A stretch of DNA of 64,000 nucleotides, taken from DASZVN01 sp035547055 (lineage in GTDB: Bacteria > Pseudomonadota > Alphaproteobacteria > Rhizobiales > Methylopilaceae). Numbering within the stretch: the stretch's first letter is position 1; every line of letters starts with the position of its first letter. The stretch spans positions 1 to 64,000 of the forward strand of contig DASZVN010000046.1 in assembly GCA_035547055.1 (NCBI GenBank), written 5' to 3'. A program made the translations under genes and the position numbers. Below the pieces are notes generated by a model. That model searched no databases. It saw only the letters and a list, made by a program, of their open reading frames with translations, and had not been told where the DNA came from. Below are positions 18,399-27,539 of this stretch, piece by piece.

Positions 18399-19438
18399 CG
18401 GTCGCGGTCGAGGAGAGGATGGGGCTGACCTCCGGCGCGCGCCTGCCGGCGGCCTGGGTCGACGCAATGGACCTGCCGCTCATCGTGGCGCCGATGTTCC
18501 TGGTGAGCTCGGTCGCGCTCGTCGCCGCGAGTGCGCTGAACGGCGTCGTCGGCGCCATCCCGGCCAGCAACGCGCGCACCAGCGACATCCTCGACACTTG
18601 GCTGGGCGAGCTTGCGGCGACGCTCGCCGCTGGCCGCGCCGACGGACGGCCGGCGGCCCCGTGGGCGCTGAACCTCACCGTCCACCGGACCAACGCGCGG
18701 CTGCCGAGCGACCTCGCGGTCTGCATCAAGCATCGGGTGCCGCTCGTGATCACCGCACTCGGTAGCCCGCGGGCTGTGGTCGACCAGATCCACGCTTATG
18801 GCGGCGTCGTCTTCGCCGACGTCAACACGCCGGATTTTGCCCGCAAGGCAGCCGATGCCGGCGTCGACGGGCTGGTCCTGATCACGGCAGGGGCGGGCGG
18901 CCACACCGGCCAGATGGCTGCGCCGGCCTTCGTCGCCGCCGTCCGCGAATTCTGGGACGGCATCGTGGTGGTGTCGGGCGGCATGACCGAGGGCCGCCAC
19001 CTCCGCGCCGCGCAGGCGATGGGCGCCGACCTCGCCTACATGGGCACGCGTTTCATCGCGAGCCACGAGAGCAGCGCGGTCCCGGCGTACAAGGACATGC
19101 TGGTCGCCTCGACCTTCCGCGACATCATCTGCACGGCGGCGATCACCGGCGCACCGGCCAACAAGCTCCGGCCGAGCCTGGTTGCCGCTGGGCTCGATCC
19201 CGACAATCTCCCCGCGCGCGGCGGCTTCGACCTGACCAACCGCGACCGCGACGTGAAGGCGTGGAAGGACCTGTGGTCGGCCGGCCACGGCGTCGGGCGG
19301 ATCGCGGCCGTTGATGCGGCGGCCGCGATCATCGCGACGCTCCGCGCCGACTACGCTGCGACCGTTCGGCGCGAGCAGGCCGATCCGTTCACGCGGAAGG
19401 CGCTGATGCCGGCGGAGAGCGGTGTCTCTCGATCATGA
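18395..19438 (+). CDS. nitronate monooxygenase / 2-nitropropane dioxygenase-like FMN enzyme
   Basis: A 347-residue TIM-barrel flavoprotein. Landmarks are L-I-V-A-P-M-F-L-V-S near residue 30, the phosphate/FMN segment G-A-G-G-H-T-G-Q near 170 with the histidine that acts as base in nitronate monooxygenases, and a second phosphate loop at V-V-V-S-G-G-M-T-E-G. M-G-T-R-F-I-A-S-x-E-S also fits the family. The GTG overlaps the hydrolase stop; an ATG 24 nt downstream is an alternative. The family also contains non-nitroalkane oxidases and enoyl-reductase-like members, so the reaction is not certain. It is convergent with the CoA ligase at 19473. Confidence 0.85.
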   Translation: MTVAVEERMGLTSGARLPAAWVDAMDLPLIVAPMFLVSSVALVAASALNGVVGAIPASNARTSDILDTWLGELAATLAAGRADGRPAAPWALNLTVHRTNARLPSDLAVCIKHRVPLVITALGSPRAVVDQIHAYGGVVFADVNTPDFARKAADAGVDGLVLITAGAGGHTGQMAAPAFVAAVREFWDGIVVVSGGMTEGRHLRAAQAMGADLAYMGTRFIASHESSAVPAYKDMLVASTFRDIICTAAITGAPANKLRPSLVAAGLDPDNLPARGGFDLTNRDRDVKAWKDLWSAGHGVGRIAAVDAAAAIIATLRADYAATVRREQADPFTRKALMPAESGVSRS

Positions 19439-19472
19439 CCGATGCTTTGCCGGGATCGCGCCCTGAGACGCC

Positions 19473-21176
19473 TCAGGCGGATTCCGGCAGTGTTCCCACC
19501 AGCGCCCGCAGGCGGGCTCGTGCGATCTTGCCGCTGGCAGTGCGCGGAAGCGCCTCGACCGTCACGATACGCTGCGGCAGCTTGAAGACTGCAACCTGCT
19601 TCTCGTTGCGGAGAAAGGCGGCGATCTCGACCAGCGTGACCTCCCGTCCGTCCTTCGGCACGACTGCCGCGCACACCTTCTCGCCGAGCTTGTCGTCGGG
19701 ATAGCCGACGACGGCGACCTCGCGGATCCCGGGGTGGTCGCCGAGCAGCGTGTCGAGCTCTTCGGCCGAGATGTTCATCCCGCCGCGCACGATGATGTCC
19801 TTGGCGCGGCCGACGAAGCGGTAGTATTCGCCGTCCTTGCCCGCGATCTCGAACAGGTCGCCGGAGTGGTAGAAGCCTTCGGCGTCGACGGCGCGGGCGG
19901 TCAGCTCCGGCGCCTCGAAATAGCCGGGGAACACATTGGGGCCGCGAAAGCAGATCTCGCCGACGACACCCGGCGTCTCGATCCGCTCGCCGCTCGCGGG
20001 ATCCACCAGCTTGGTCTCCATGTGCCGCGCCGGCGTCGCGTGCCAGGTGAAGCGGCGGTCGCCGTAGCGCGGGAAGAAGCGCGCCCGCTTGGCCGGATCG
20101 GGGATGTCCTTGGCGATGGCGGCGAGGGAGGCGCCCTCGCTCGATCCGTAGAAGTTCATCACCTCGACGCCGAAGCGATCGGCGAAGCCGCGCAGCACCG
20201 ACTCGGCCAGCGCCGCGGAGCCGGAGCTGATGTAGCGCAGCCGCGGGAAATCGATCTCCCGGCGGAGATCGTCGCGCCCGAGGAGATCGTGCAGCACGCC
20301 GGGCGGGCAGCTTGTGAAATCGATTGCCTCGTCGCGGATCTGGGCGAGGAACACATCGAGGCGGAACGGCTGATGGAGCACGAGCGTCGCACCGCGGTCG
20401 AGCCACGGCAGCATGGCGCCGGTGATGCCGCCGGTCGTGTTCATCAGCCGCGGCGCGAGGATGCGCGAGTCGTGGCCGAGATCGGCAGCTTCCGACATCA
20501 TCGCGCGGTTGGCGAGGATGTTGTTGTGGCTGCGCGGCACCGGCTTCGGCTCGGCCTCGCTGCCGGACGTCCACAGCAGGATCGCGATGTCGTCGGCCGT
20601 CACCGCGGCCGGCTCCGCCACCGCCGTATCTTTCGGCGAGGCCAGCGCCGCGTCGAGGGCGATCGCGCCGGGCGGCACCGCCGCGCCGAAGGCCAGGACG
20701 TGGCGCAGCGATGGCACCGCCTCGCGCAGCGCGAGCGCCATCTCGGCATGCGGCCAGCGGCCGATCCGCGCGCAGGTGACGAAGGCGCAGGCCCGGCAAT
20801 GGCGCAGGATGTAGGTCAGCTCATGGGCCCGATATTGCATCGCGACCGGTGTCGCGATGGCGCCGACGCGCAGCACGGCCATGTAGGCGACGAGGATCTC
20901 GTGGGTCGTCGGAAGCTGGATGCAGACGAAATCGTCTCGTCCGACGCCTGCTTCCGTCAGCACCGCAGCGAGGCGATCGACCTTCTCCGCCAGCGCCGAC
21001 CAGTTCAGCCGCTGCGGCTCGCCGTCGGTGAACTCGGCGCGGTTGGGCGGGTCGACCACCGCCTCGTCGCCGGGGTAGCGCGCGACATTGGCGCGGAACA
21101 CGTCGTAGACCGTCTCGCTGCCCCAGCCACGGCCGGCGCGATAGGCGGCGATCGTCTCGGCCGGCGCCAGGATCAT
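19473..21176 (-). CDS. AMP-dependent acyl-CoA synthetase/ligase
   Basis: A 567-residue ANL enzyme. The phosphate loop is L-L-W-T-S-G-S-E-A-E-P-K, A5 is F-Y-G-S-S-E-G, A7 is Y-H-S-G-D-L-F-E, A8 is R-x-K-D-I-I-V-R-G-G-M-N-I, and the catalytic lysine is in P-R-T-A-S-G-K-I. These are intact, unlike the liv-linked paralogue at 12715. The ATG overlaps the stop of the upstream hydrolase (ATGA). It is third in the operon carotenoid-type oxygenase / hydrolase / CoA ligase (23420 to 19473). It would activate a carboxylate released by the other two enzymes as its CoA thioester. Confidence 0.9.
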   Translation of the reverse strand: MILAPAETIAAYRAGRGWGSETVYDVFRANVARYPGDEAVVDPPNRAEFTDGEPQRLNWSALAEKVDRLAAVLTEAGVGRDDFVCIQLPTTHEILVAYMAVLRVGAIATPVAMQYRAHELTYILRHCRACAFVTCARIGRWPHAEMALALREAVPSLRHVLAFGAAVPPGAIALDAALASPKDTAVAEPAAVTADDIAILLWTSGSEAEPKPVPRSHNNILANRAMMSEAADLGHDSRILAPRLMNTTGGITGAMLPWLDRGATLVLHQPFRLDVFLAQIRDEAIDFTSCPPGVLHDLLGRDDLRREIDFPRLRYISSGSAALAESVLRGFADRFGVEVMNFYGSSEGASLAAIAKDIPDPAKRARFFPRYGDRRFTWHATPARHMETKLVDPASGERIETPGVVGEICFRGPNVFPGYFEAPELTARAVDAEGFYHSGDLFEIAGKDGEYYRFVGRAKDIIVRGGMNISAEELDTLLGDHPGIREVAVVGYPDDKLGEKVCAAVVPKDGREVTLVEIAAFLRNEKQVAVFKLPQRIVTVEALPRTASGKIARARLRALVGTLPESA

Positions 21177-21925
21177 CGCCCCGCCTCCGCAGGCACCCCG
21201 GCAGCGGCCGGCATCGCCATCCACGCGGCGAGGGCATGGGCGAGGTCTGCCGGCCGCTCAACCGGAAGCATATGCCCGGCGCCGGATACGGCCACGAAGC
21301 ATGCACCGGGAATGGATTCGGCCATTTGCCGCTGGCGTTCCGTGGGCACGACCTGATCGGCTTCTCCCGCTGCGACAAGGACCGGAATGTGCGAGGCGGC
21401 GACGAGATCAGAGCGGTCGGGGCGGGCGATGCATGCGGCGAGATGGGCCATAAAGCGCTCGGCGCCGTATTCCCGCGCCATCGCCCTGCGCAGGTCCTGG
21501 AGGTCGGAGCGGTCGAGATTGTCGGGGTGGAACACGAAGCGGGCCTGGCTCGCCGTCAGCGCCTCGTATTCCCCGGCGGCGGCGCGGGCGATGCTGGCGC
21601 GCCGCGCCTCCTTCTGCCGCTCGCTGTCGGCGCGCGCCGTGGTGGCGACGAGGGCGAGCCCTTTCACCCGCTCCGGCGCCCGGGCGAGCATCGCCAGCGC
21701 GACATACCCGCCGAAGGAAAACCCGCATAGCCAGAACCACGGCGGCAACCGGCTGAGGAGTGCCGCAGCGACGGCATCGACGTCGTCGAGCGCCGGGCAC
21801 TCGACCGGATGCGGCGCGATCGATCGGGGGAGGGCGGCAATCAGCCCGTTCCACAGGCGGGTCGAGTTGTTCAATCCTGGGACGAGCACCAGCGGCTCGC
21901 CCGGCGCGTCCACGAGGTCGCTCAT
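21173..21925 (-). CDS. alpha/beta hydrolase
   Basis: A 250-residue hydrolase. The start at 21925 lies just past the oxygenase stop and gives an N-terminus ending directly in the L-V-L-V-P-G-L strand. The nucleophile elbow is G-F-S-F-G-G, the late acid is in G-E-A-D-Q-V-V-P and the catalytic histidine in G-A-G-H-M-L-P. Unlike the 17619 hydrolase it has no H-G oxyanion pair (P-G-L-N-N instead). It sits between the oxygenase and the CoA ligase, so an ester or thioester cleavage step is likely. Confidence 0.85.
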   Translation of the reverse strand: MSDLVDAPGEPLVLVPGLNNSTRLWNGLIAALPRSIAPHPVECPALDDVDAVAAALLSRLPPWFWLCGFSFGGYVALAMLARAPERVKGLALVATTARADSERQKEARRASIARAAAGEYEALTASQARFVFHPDNLDRSDLQDLRRAMAREYGAERFMAHLAACIARPDRSDLVAASHIPVLVAAGEADQVVPTERQRQMAESIPGACFVAVSGAGHMLPVERPADLAHALAAWMAMPAAAGVPAEAGR

Positions 21926-21926
21926 C

Positions 21927-23420
21927 TCAGGCCCCGCGGATCCGCTCGCCGCGGATGCGGTCGCCCTCGACCCAACAGGCATGGGTGCCGACCGAGATCC
22001 GGTGGGGCAGCACGATGCGTGCGACGGGGCCGGCAGCGATGTCGGCCGCATTCAGGACCAGGCACTCCGAGCGATTGGCGGTGAGGTCGGTGACGAAGGT
22101 CAGGAGATAACCGTCGTCCTCCGCCGTGGCGCCGACGCGGCGGCCGATCTGCGCCTCGCTGCCGAACCGCCCCTCGCCATAGTCGTAGCGAGCCTCGCCC
22201 CCGCCGACGAGATCGAAGCGCTTCACGCCGGTCATCAGCCAGGCGCCCGGCTTGAACAGCGCATTGTAGCTGTAGCGATAGGGCCGGCCGACGAAGTCGT
22301 TGCTGACGATCGGGAACTCGGTCACCTCGTCGTCCAGGAACTCTTCATGGGTCTGCCCGGTCTTCAGGTTGAAGCGCCAGCGGTGCATGCGGGTCCGGGT
22401 GTTGTGCTTGTCGAGCAGCGCCAGCATCCGGGCGTAGCGGTCGGGAGAGTTGGTCGGTGCCGGCGGCGTCGGGTCCAGCGAGATGCAGCCGTCCATGACG
22501 ACCTCGTCGCCGTCCTCGTAGCCGTTGGCGAGGTGCAGGATGTAGCAGGGCGTGCCCTCGAACCAGCGGATGTCCTCCGAGCGGCCGCGCCGCGGGATGA
22601 TGCCGAACCGGGAGGGAATGTCGCGGTAGAAGCGCAGCCGGTGGCGGCCCTGCGCCAGTTTCTCGGGATCGAAGAACATCGGCAGGTCGTGGAGCACCGC
22701 GTAGTTCTTGGTGATCGCCATGTCGTGCGGCCAGCGGCAGCCGGGCAGGTCGATCGGCACGTAATGGACGAGCCGGTTGTCGGGATCGACCACGCCGTAG
22801 TTCATGTACGGCGCATCCTCGCCGTAGTTGAAGAACATCATCTCGCCGGTCTCGGGATCGGTCTTGAAGTGCGAGCTGATGCCGTGGGGCATGATCGCCG
22901 GGCCCCATTCGGCGTCCGGGCCGAAGGTCTCGAGCGTCACCGGGTCGAGCCGGTAAGGCTCGCTGCATTGCGACATCGAGGCGAGCAGGCGGCCGCCATG
23001 GGCGATGACGTCGGTGCCGGCATTGTCCTTCATCGCGCCGATCGAGCCCCAGCCGCGGCGCTGGTAGCGGTCGGGCGCCGTCAGCCCCGGCCATAGCGAC
23101 CGCCCCGCGCCCTGCTCGGCGAAGAAACCGGTCGTCCGCACGAAGCGATTGCGGTATTCGACCTTGCCGTCGTGGAAGAACATCGCGTGCAACATGCCGT
23201 CGCCGTCGAACGGATGGTACATCCCGATCGGCTCGTGGACCTGGTTATGCGTGTTGCGGATATAGATCCCGAACAGATCCTTCGGGATCTCGCCGATCAC
23301 CTGCAGCGTGTCGCTCGTGGCGGTGTATTCGATGTCGTTCGGCTGGTAGCAGCCCTGGAGGAAGGGGTTGTCGGTGTCGGGGCGGATGGTGAGCGCGACC
23401 CGATTGAAAACCTCCAGCAT
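21927..23420 (-). CDS. carotenoid-cleavage / lignostilbene-type dioxygenase
   Basis: A 497-residue, seven-bladed-propeller non-heme iron oxygenase. The four iron-binding histidines can be placed in G-I-S-S-H-F, D-x-x-x-x-x-N-Y-A-V-L-H-D, C-Y-I-L-H-L-A-N-G and the C-terminal G-T-H-A-C-W. ATG 23420 was chosen because a GGAG lies 8 nt upstream; the longer reading frame to 23480 runs through the promoter and operator. The family cleaves a carbon-carbon double bond in carotenoids, stilbenes or phenylpropenes. With CoA ligases and ring enzymes around, an aromatic alkene is more likely than a carotenoid, but that is inference. It heads a three-gene operon. Confidence 0.9.
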   Translation of the reverse strand: MLEVFNRVALTIRPDTDNPFLQGCYQPNDIEYTATSDTLQVIGEIPKDLFGIYIRNTHNQVHEPIGMYHPFDGDGMLHAMFFHDGKVEYRNRFVRTTGFFAEQGAGRSLWPGLTAPDRYQRRGWGSIGAMKDNAGTDVIAHGGRLLASMSQCSEPYRLDPVTLETFGPDAEWGPAIMPHGISSHFKTDPETGEMMFFNYGEDAPYMNYGVVDPDNRLVHYVPIDLPGCRWPHDMAITKNYAVLHDLPMFFDPEKLAQGRHRLRFYRDIPSRFGIIPRRGRSEDIRWFEGTPCYILHLANGYEDGDEVVMDGCISLDPTPPAPTNSPDRYARMLALLDKHNTRTRMHRWRFNLKTGQTHEEFLDDEVTEFPIVSNDFVGRPYRYSYNALFKPGAWLMTGVKRFDLVGGGEARYDYGEGRFGSEAQIGRRVGATAEDDGYLLTFVTDLTANRSECLVLNAADIAAGPVARIVLPHRISVGTHACWVEGDRIRGERIRGA

Positions 23421-23428
23421 CCAATTTA

Positions 23429-23443
23429 CTCCAATAAGTGAAG
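23429..23443. promoter_or_regulatory. CTCCA-ATAAG-TGAAG site, candidate operator
   Basis: An imperfect palindrome that reads CTTCACTTATTGGAG on the minus strand. It ends inside the oxygenase ribosome-binding site, 9 nt from the ATG. It matches the 17573 palindrome (CTxCA-N5-TGAAG) and, in its right half (ATAAG-TGAAG), the 9031 site. Position suggests control of the oxygenase operon and possibly of the divergent isochorismatase gene. Confidence 0.5.
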
Positions 23444-23518
23444 TGTTCCGGACCGTAGCCGCAACGGGACGGATGCGCAATCGGATTTGCGGCGGATCGG
23501 ACGAGCGGGGAGGGCGGC

Positions 23519-24211
23519 GTGCACAAGATCGACATTCCGGAGGAGCTGGTCGCGCGGATCGTGGGGCGTCGCGGACGCCTGCATCTGTTCGACGCGATCG
23601 AGGGACGGCGCACCGCCCATCTCGTCGTCGACCTGCAGCTCGGCTTCATGGCGCCGGGACAGCCCGCGGAGATCGCGGCCGCGCGCGAGATCGTGCCGAA
23701 CGTCAACCGCATCAGCGCGGCGCTCAGGGCCGCCGGTGGGCTCGTGGTGTACCTTCAGCACACGGTCGACGCCGAAGGCCGCGCCGGCTGGGACAACTGG
23801 TATCGCGCCTTCTCGCATCCGGAGCGGCGGCAGCGCCTCGATGCCGTGTTCGGGGCAGGTGGCTCAGGCCATGCGCTGTGGCCCGACCTCGAGGTCGGGC
23901 CGGAGGACTTGCGCGTTCCAAAGCGGCGCTTCAGCGCATTCATCCCGGGCAGCTCGAACCTGCACGAGACGCTGCAGGCCCGCGGCATCGACACGCTGAT
24001 CGTGTCCGGCACGGCGACCAACACCTGCTGCGAATCGACGGCGCGAGACGCCGCGATGATGAACTACAAGGTATTCTTCGCGGCCGACGCCACCGCGACC
24101 CATACCGACGCCGAGCACAATGCGACCCTGGCCAACATGATCGCGCAGTTTGCCGACGTTTCCACCACGGAGGAGATCGTCGCGCTGCTGGCGCCGGATG
24201 GAACCGGCTGA
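23519..24211 (+). CDS. isochorismatase-like cysteine hydrolase
   Basis: A 230-residue hydrolase. The catalytic triad can be seen as Asp in V-V-D-L-Q-L-G-F near residue 40, Lys in V-P-K-R-R-F-S-A-F near 140 and Cys in T-A-T-N-T-C-C-E-S-T near 172. The GTG start follows GGGAGGG at 6 nt. Such enzymes hydrolyse amides (N-carbamoyl compounds, nicotinamide, maleamate) or isochorismate. It is divergent from the carotenoid-type oxygenase across the 23429 operator. Confidence 0.88.
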   Translation: MHKIDIPEELVARIVGRRGRLHLFDAIEGRRTAHLVVDLQLGFMAPGQPAEIAAAREIVPNVNRISAALRAAGGLVVYLQHTVDAEGRAGWDNWYRAFSHPERRQRLDAVFGAGGSGHALWPDLEVGPEDLRVPKRRFSAFIPGSSNLHETLQARGIDTLIVSGTATNTCCESTARDAAMMNYKVFFAADATATHTDAEHNATLANMIAQFADVSTTEEIVALLAPDGTG

Positions 24212-24283
24212 GCGTTCCCGCCGGCCGGCTACGCCAATGCAGTTGCCGCGGCGCTCCGAGCGTTGGGGCCCGCTGCCGCGCCG

Positions 24284-24865
24284 CTACCCGCGCCGCTCGA
24301 TCCTCCCGGCGAGCTCGGCCTGGAACTCGGCGACGGGCTTGAAGCCGGGGGCCGTGCGGCAGAATGCGTCCGAGCGGCGGCGGATCTCGTCCGCCGGCAG
24401 TGACAGGTCGAGCTCCTCGATGCACGGCTGTTCGATGTACCACTCGGTGTCGCAAAAGATCTCGATCCGGTTGCCCTCTGGATCGCGGAAATAGATCGAC
24501 CAGGCATTGCCATGGTTCACGGGCCGCAGGTCGCGGATCTCCGGTTCGTCCTTGACCCTGCGCCAGACCGCCTGCAGGTCCTCGACGGAGTCGACCCGGA
24601 ACGACATCTGATTGATGTGGTTGAGGCGCAGGTCGCCCTCGCGCCCGGCGACGAGCACGACCTGATGGTGCTCCCGCGGGTCCCAGCTCGTGAAGACGAT
24701 GTCGTTGCCGTTCACCCGGCCCCGGTCGGTGACGGTGAAGCCGAGGGCTCGCGTGTAGAAGTCGAGCATCTTGGGCAGGTCGCGGACGAAGAACCCGACA
24801 TGGCTGAAGCGCAGCCTGACCGGGCTGTCCGCCGCCGGCCTCGTCGCCGTGTCGGCCTGGCTCAT
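24284..24865 (-). CDS. VOC-family extradiol dioxygenase-like protein
   Basis: A 193-residue vicinal-oxygen-chelate protein with two beta-alpha-beta-beta-beta modules. Metal ligands fit the 2-His-1-Glu set: His in F-S-H-V-G-F near residue 22, His in R-L-N-H-I-N-Q near 83, and Glu in G-N-R-I-E-I-F near 140. This is the pattern of type-I extradiol (catechol 2,3-) dioxygenases, though the protein is shorter than the usual 290-300 residues and lacks a second full domain pair. A ring-cleavage role with the neighbouring CoA ligase and oxygenases is plausible. A glyoxalase-like role cannot be excluded. Confidence 0.82.
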   Translation of the reverse strand: MSQADTATRPAADSPVRLRFSHVGFFVRDLPKMLDFYTRALGFTVTDRGRVNGNDIVFTSWDPREHHQVVLVAGREGDLRLNHINQMSFRVDSVEDLQAVWRRVKDEPEIRDLRPVNHGNAWSIYFRDPEGNRIEIFCDTEWYIEQPCIEELDLSLPADEIRRRSDAFCRTAPGFKPVAEFQAELAGRIERRG

Positions 24866-24954
24866 CGAAGCGCTCTTTCCGTTGTGGAGCCGTCTCGCGC
24901 CAGCCTAGTCGTGCCCGGCGATCCCCGTCAGCAGGCCGGCGCCGTCCGTCCGGG

Positions 24955-26469
24955 CTACGGACAAGCCGGCCCGTCTGCCGCACGGCGGCGCAGGATTTCG
25001 GTGCGAATGGCGGATTTCAGGACCTTGCCGACCGGGCTCCGCGGCAGCTCGGCGAAGACGTGCAGCTCTTTCGGCGTCTTCACCGAGCCGAGGTCGCGCT
25101 TGACGAAGGCGAGGAGATCGGGCGCATCGAGGCTATGGCCGGCGCGAAGCTGCACGGCCGCGTGCACCGCCTCGCCCCACTTGGCGTCAGGCACGCCGAC
25201 GACCGCCGCGTCCAGCACTGCCGGGTAGCGGGCCAGCACGGTCTCCACGTCGCTCGGATAGACGTTGAAGCCGCCGGTGATGATGACGTCGCGGATGCGG
25301 TCGCCGAGGAAGAGGTAGCCGCGCTCGTCGAGGCGGCCGCTGTCGCCGGTACGGAGCCAGCCGTCCGCGAACACGCGCCGGGTCTCCTCTTCCGCGCGGA
25401 AATAGCCGCTCATCACGAGGTCGCCGCGGACGGCGATCTCGCCGGTTTCGCCGGGGCCGAGCACGGTGCCGCCGGGACCCGCGATCGTGACCTGGGTCAT
25501 GAAGGTCGGGCGGCCGACGGAGGCGAGGTTGTCGCCGGTCATCTCCTCCGGCGGCAGGTAGGCGATCATCTGCGACGCCTCGGTCTGGCCATAGCAGGTG
25601 GCGACGACCGGCCCCAGGATCGACTGGACGTCCCGGATCTGTTCCGGGCGCATCGGGCCGCCACCATAGACGACGCAGCGCAGGGAGGCGAGGTCGCGCG
25701 GCTGCCGGCGTTGTGCCTCGGCAAGCGACAGGAGTAGCGTCGGCGGCGCGAAGAAGACGGTCGCACGATGGGCGGCGATGGCGTCGAGCAGCCCGTCCGC
25801 CCTGGGCGTGGCCGGAAATACGATCGTGCCGCCGCTGGCGAGGATCGGCAGCATGTAGGTCGAGGTCCCGTGCGTCAGCGCCGCGGCGACCAGGTAGCGG
25901 TCGTCGGGCGTGTAGCGCATGTGATGCAGATGATTGAGGATGTTGGTGTTCCACGTCCGCAGCGGCTGCAGGACGCCCTTGGGCGCCCCGGTGGTGCCCC
26001 CGGTGAACTTGATCGCCTGCGGGCGGTCGAGCGGGATGGCCAGGCGCGGCGTCGGTCCCATCGGCACCGAACCGATGGCGTCTTCGCCGGATCGATCTTC
26101 CCCGATCGGGTGGACGGGCCGTCCGCACCCGGCGAGCCGCAGGGCCATGGCGTGATCGGCCATGACGAGGCCGCCACCGACGAATTCGACGATCCGCTCG
26201 AGTTCGGGATCGCCGTTGCGCGGGTTCAGCGGGATCCAGACCTTTCCGGCTGCGAGCACGCCCAGGATGGTGACGAGGTGGTCGAGGCTGTCGCCGGCTC
26301 CGACCAGGACGAAGGAGCCGAGCCCCGGATCGAGCGTGACGAGGCGGCCGGCGCAACGGAGCACGCGCGCGGCGAGCGTTCGGAAATCCAGCGTCCCGCC
26401 GGGATGAATGACGGCGATGCGGTCCGGATTGCGCTGCACCGAGCGCCAGAAGAATTCGATTGGAAACAT
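24955..26469 (-). CDS. AMP-dependent acid-CoA ligase
   Basis: A 504-residue ANL enzyme, about the length of 4-coumarate/benzoate-type ligases. The phosphate loop is K-F-T-G-G-T-T-G-A-P-K-G, A5 is C-Y-G-Q-T-E-A, A7 is L-R-T-G-D-S-G-R-L, A8 is I-R-D-V-I-I-T-G-G-F-N-V-Y, and the catalytic lysine is in P-R-S-P-V-G-K. All motifs are intact. It is divergent from the IclR gene at 26553 across 83 bp, so that regulator probably controls it. Confidence 0.9.
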   Translation of the reverse strand: MFPIEFFWRSVQRNPDRIAVIHPGGTLDFRTLAARVLRCAGRLVTLDPGLGSFVLVGAGDSLDHLVTILGVLAAGKVWIPLNPRNGDPELERIVEFVGGGLVMADHAMALRLAGCGRPVHPIGEDRSGEDAIGSVPMGPTPRLAIPLDRPQAIKFTGGTTGAPKGVLQPLRTWNTNILNHLHHMRYTPDDRYLVAAALTHGTSTYMLPILASGGTIVFPATPRADGLLDAIAAHRATVFFAPPTLLLSLAEAQRRQPRDLASLRCVVYGGGPMRPEQIRDVQSILGPVVATCYGQTEASQMIAYLPPEEMTGDNLASVGRPTFMTQVTIAGPGGTVLGPGETGEIAVRGDLVMSGYFRAEEETRRVFADGWLRTGDSGRLDERGYLFLGDRIRDVIITGGFNVYPSDVETVLARYPAVLDAAVVGVPDAKWGEAVHAAVQLRAGHSLDAPDLLAFVKRDLGSVKTPKELHVFAELPRSPVGKVLKSAIRTEILRRRAADGPACP

Positions 26470-26552
26470 TGGCTTCAGACTCCTGCCTGGCTCGCGAGGC
26501 GAAGCCGGGAGGGCGATGATCGGGCTTTCGGAGACGGCCGAATTCCCCCAGG

Positions 26553-27425
26553 ATGAGGCCGGCCGGCGCGCGGGACGGCGCGGCCGTCAGGGAGGGGCGT
26601 TCCGGCGTGGGCGAGGCAGGCAGAGCCGGCGTCAGGGCATTGCAGCGCGGCCTCGACGTGCTTGCCGAGGTCAGCCGCACGGGTGGCGTGCGCGCCGGCG
26701 ACATCGCCCGCCATCTCGGGCTGCCGCGGCCGACGGTCTACCGGCTCCTCGAAACGCTGGAGGAGCTCGGCTATGTCGCGCGCAGCGCCTCGGACGAACG
26801 CTTTCGCGTGACGGTGCGGGCGCGCGGGCTCGGGGCCGGGTTCGATGGCGGCACGGGCCTCAGCCAGGTCGCCGGCCCCATCCTGGTCGAACTCGGCCGG
26901 CGCCTGGTCTGGCCGGTCGATCTCGTCACCTGCGCTGCCGGCGCCATGGTCATTCAGGAGACCACCCACGCGCGCAGCCCGCTCTCGATCGACCGCGGCA
27001 TGATCGGCACCCGGCTGCCGATCATGCGCACGGCCGCCGGACGGACCTATCTCGCCTTCTGTCCGGATCCCGAACGCCGCGCCCTCGTCGATCATGTCCG
27101 CCGCCTGGCCGATCCTGCGGACGAGGGCCTCGCCACCGCTGCCGCAATCCGCCGGCTGGTGGTCGAGACGCGGGCGCGGGGCTATGGCAGCCGGGCCAAC
27201 AGCGATCTGCCGATCGCCGGCACCTCGGCAACCAAGACCTCGAGCATCGGCGTGCCGATCCTGTCGGATTCCGCCGTGCTGGGCTGCCTCACGGTCATCT
27301 GGCTCGCCCGCGCGCTCGAATGGGACGCCGCGGTCGCGCAGTTCTTCCCGCCGATGCAGGCCGCCGCCGAAGCCATCGCCGCGGGATGCCGGGGCGTGCC
27401 GGCCGAGGTGTCGGCGGAGCGGTAG
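26553..27425 (+). CDS. IclR-family transcriptional regulator
   Basis: A 290-residue MhpR-like regulator. The winged helix (about residues 28-88) begins R-A-L-Q-R-G-L-D-V-L and carries H-L-G-L-P-R-P-T-V-Y-R-L-L as recognition helix. The effector domain contains I-G-T-R-L-P-I-M-R-T-A-A-G-R, a pattern usual in MhpR-type regulators of phenylpropanoid degradation. The first 25 residues are low-complexity, and a GTG further in could be the true start. It lies between the divergent CoA ligase and the co-directional thiolase-like gene. Confidence 0.85.
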   Translation: MRPAGARDGAAVREGRSGVGEAGRAGVRALQRGLDVLAEVSRTGGVRAGDIARHLGLPRPTVYRLLETLEELGYVARSASDERFRVTVRARGLGAGFDGGTGLSQVAGPILVELGRRLVWPVDLVTCAAGAMVIQETTHARSPLSIDRGMIGTRLPIMRTAAGRTYLAFCPDPERRALVDHVRRLADPADEGLATAAAIRRLVVETRARGYGSRANSDLPIAGTSATKTSSIGVPILSDSAVLGCLTVIWLARALEWDAAVAQFFPPMQAAAEAIAAGCRGVPAEVSAER

Positions 27426-27539
27426 CGCCGCGCGCGTCCGCAGCACGAACGCGCGCGCCCCGGCGCGGGACAGCGCGGGCCAGGCGGGGCAGGTTCCGGC
27501 GGTTTCCGCGCTCCACGGCGGCGGGTCGGAGGACAGGGC

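Noticed and set aside
19455..19485. Bidirectional terminator between the convergent nitronate monooxygenase and CoA ligase genes
   Set aside because: A short CCTGAG/CTCAGG hairpin exists but has a bulge and no U-tract on either strand; too weak to list.
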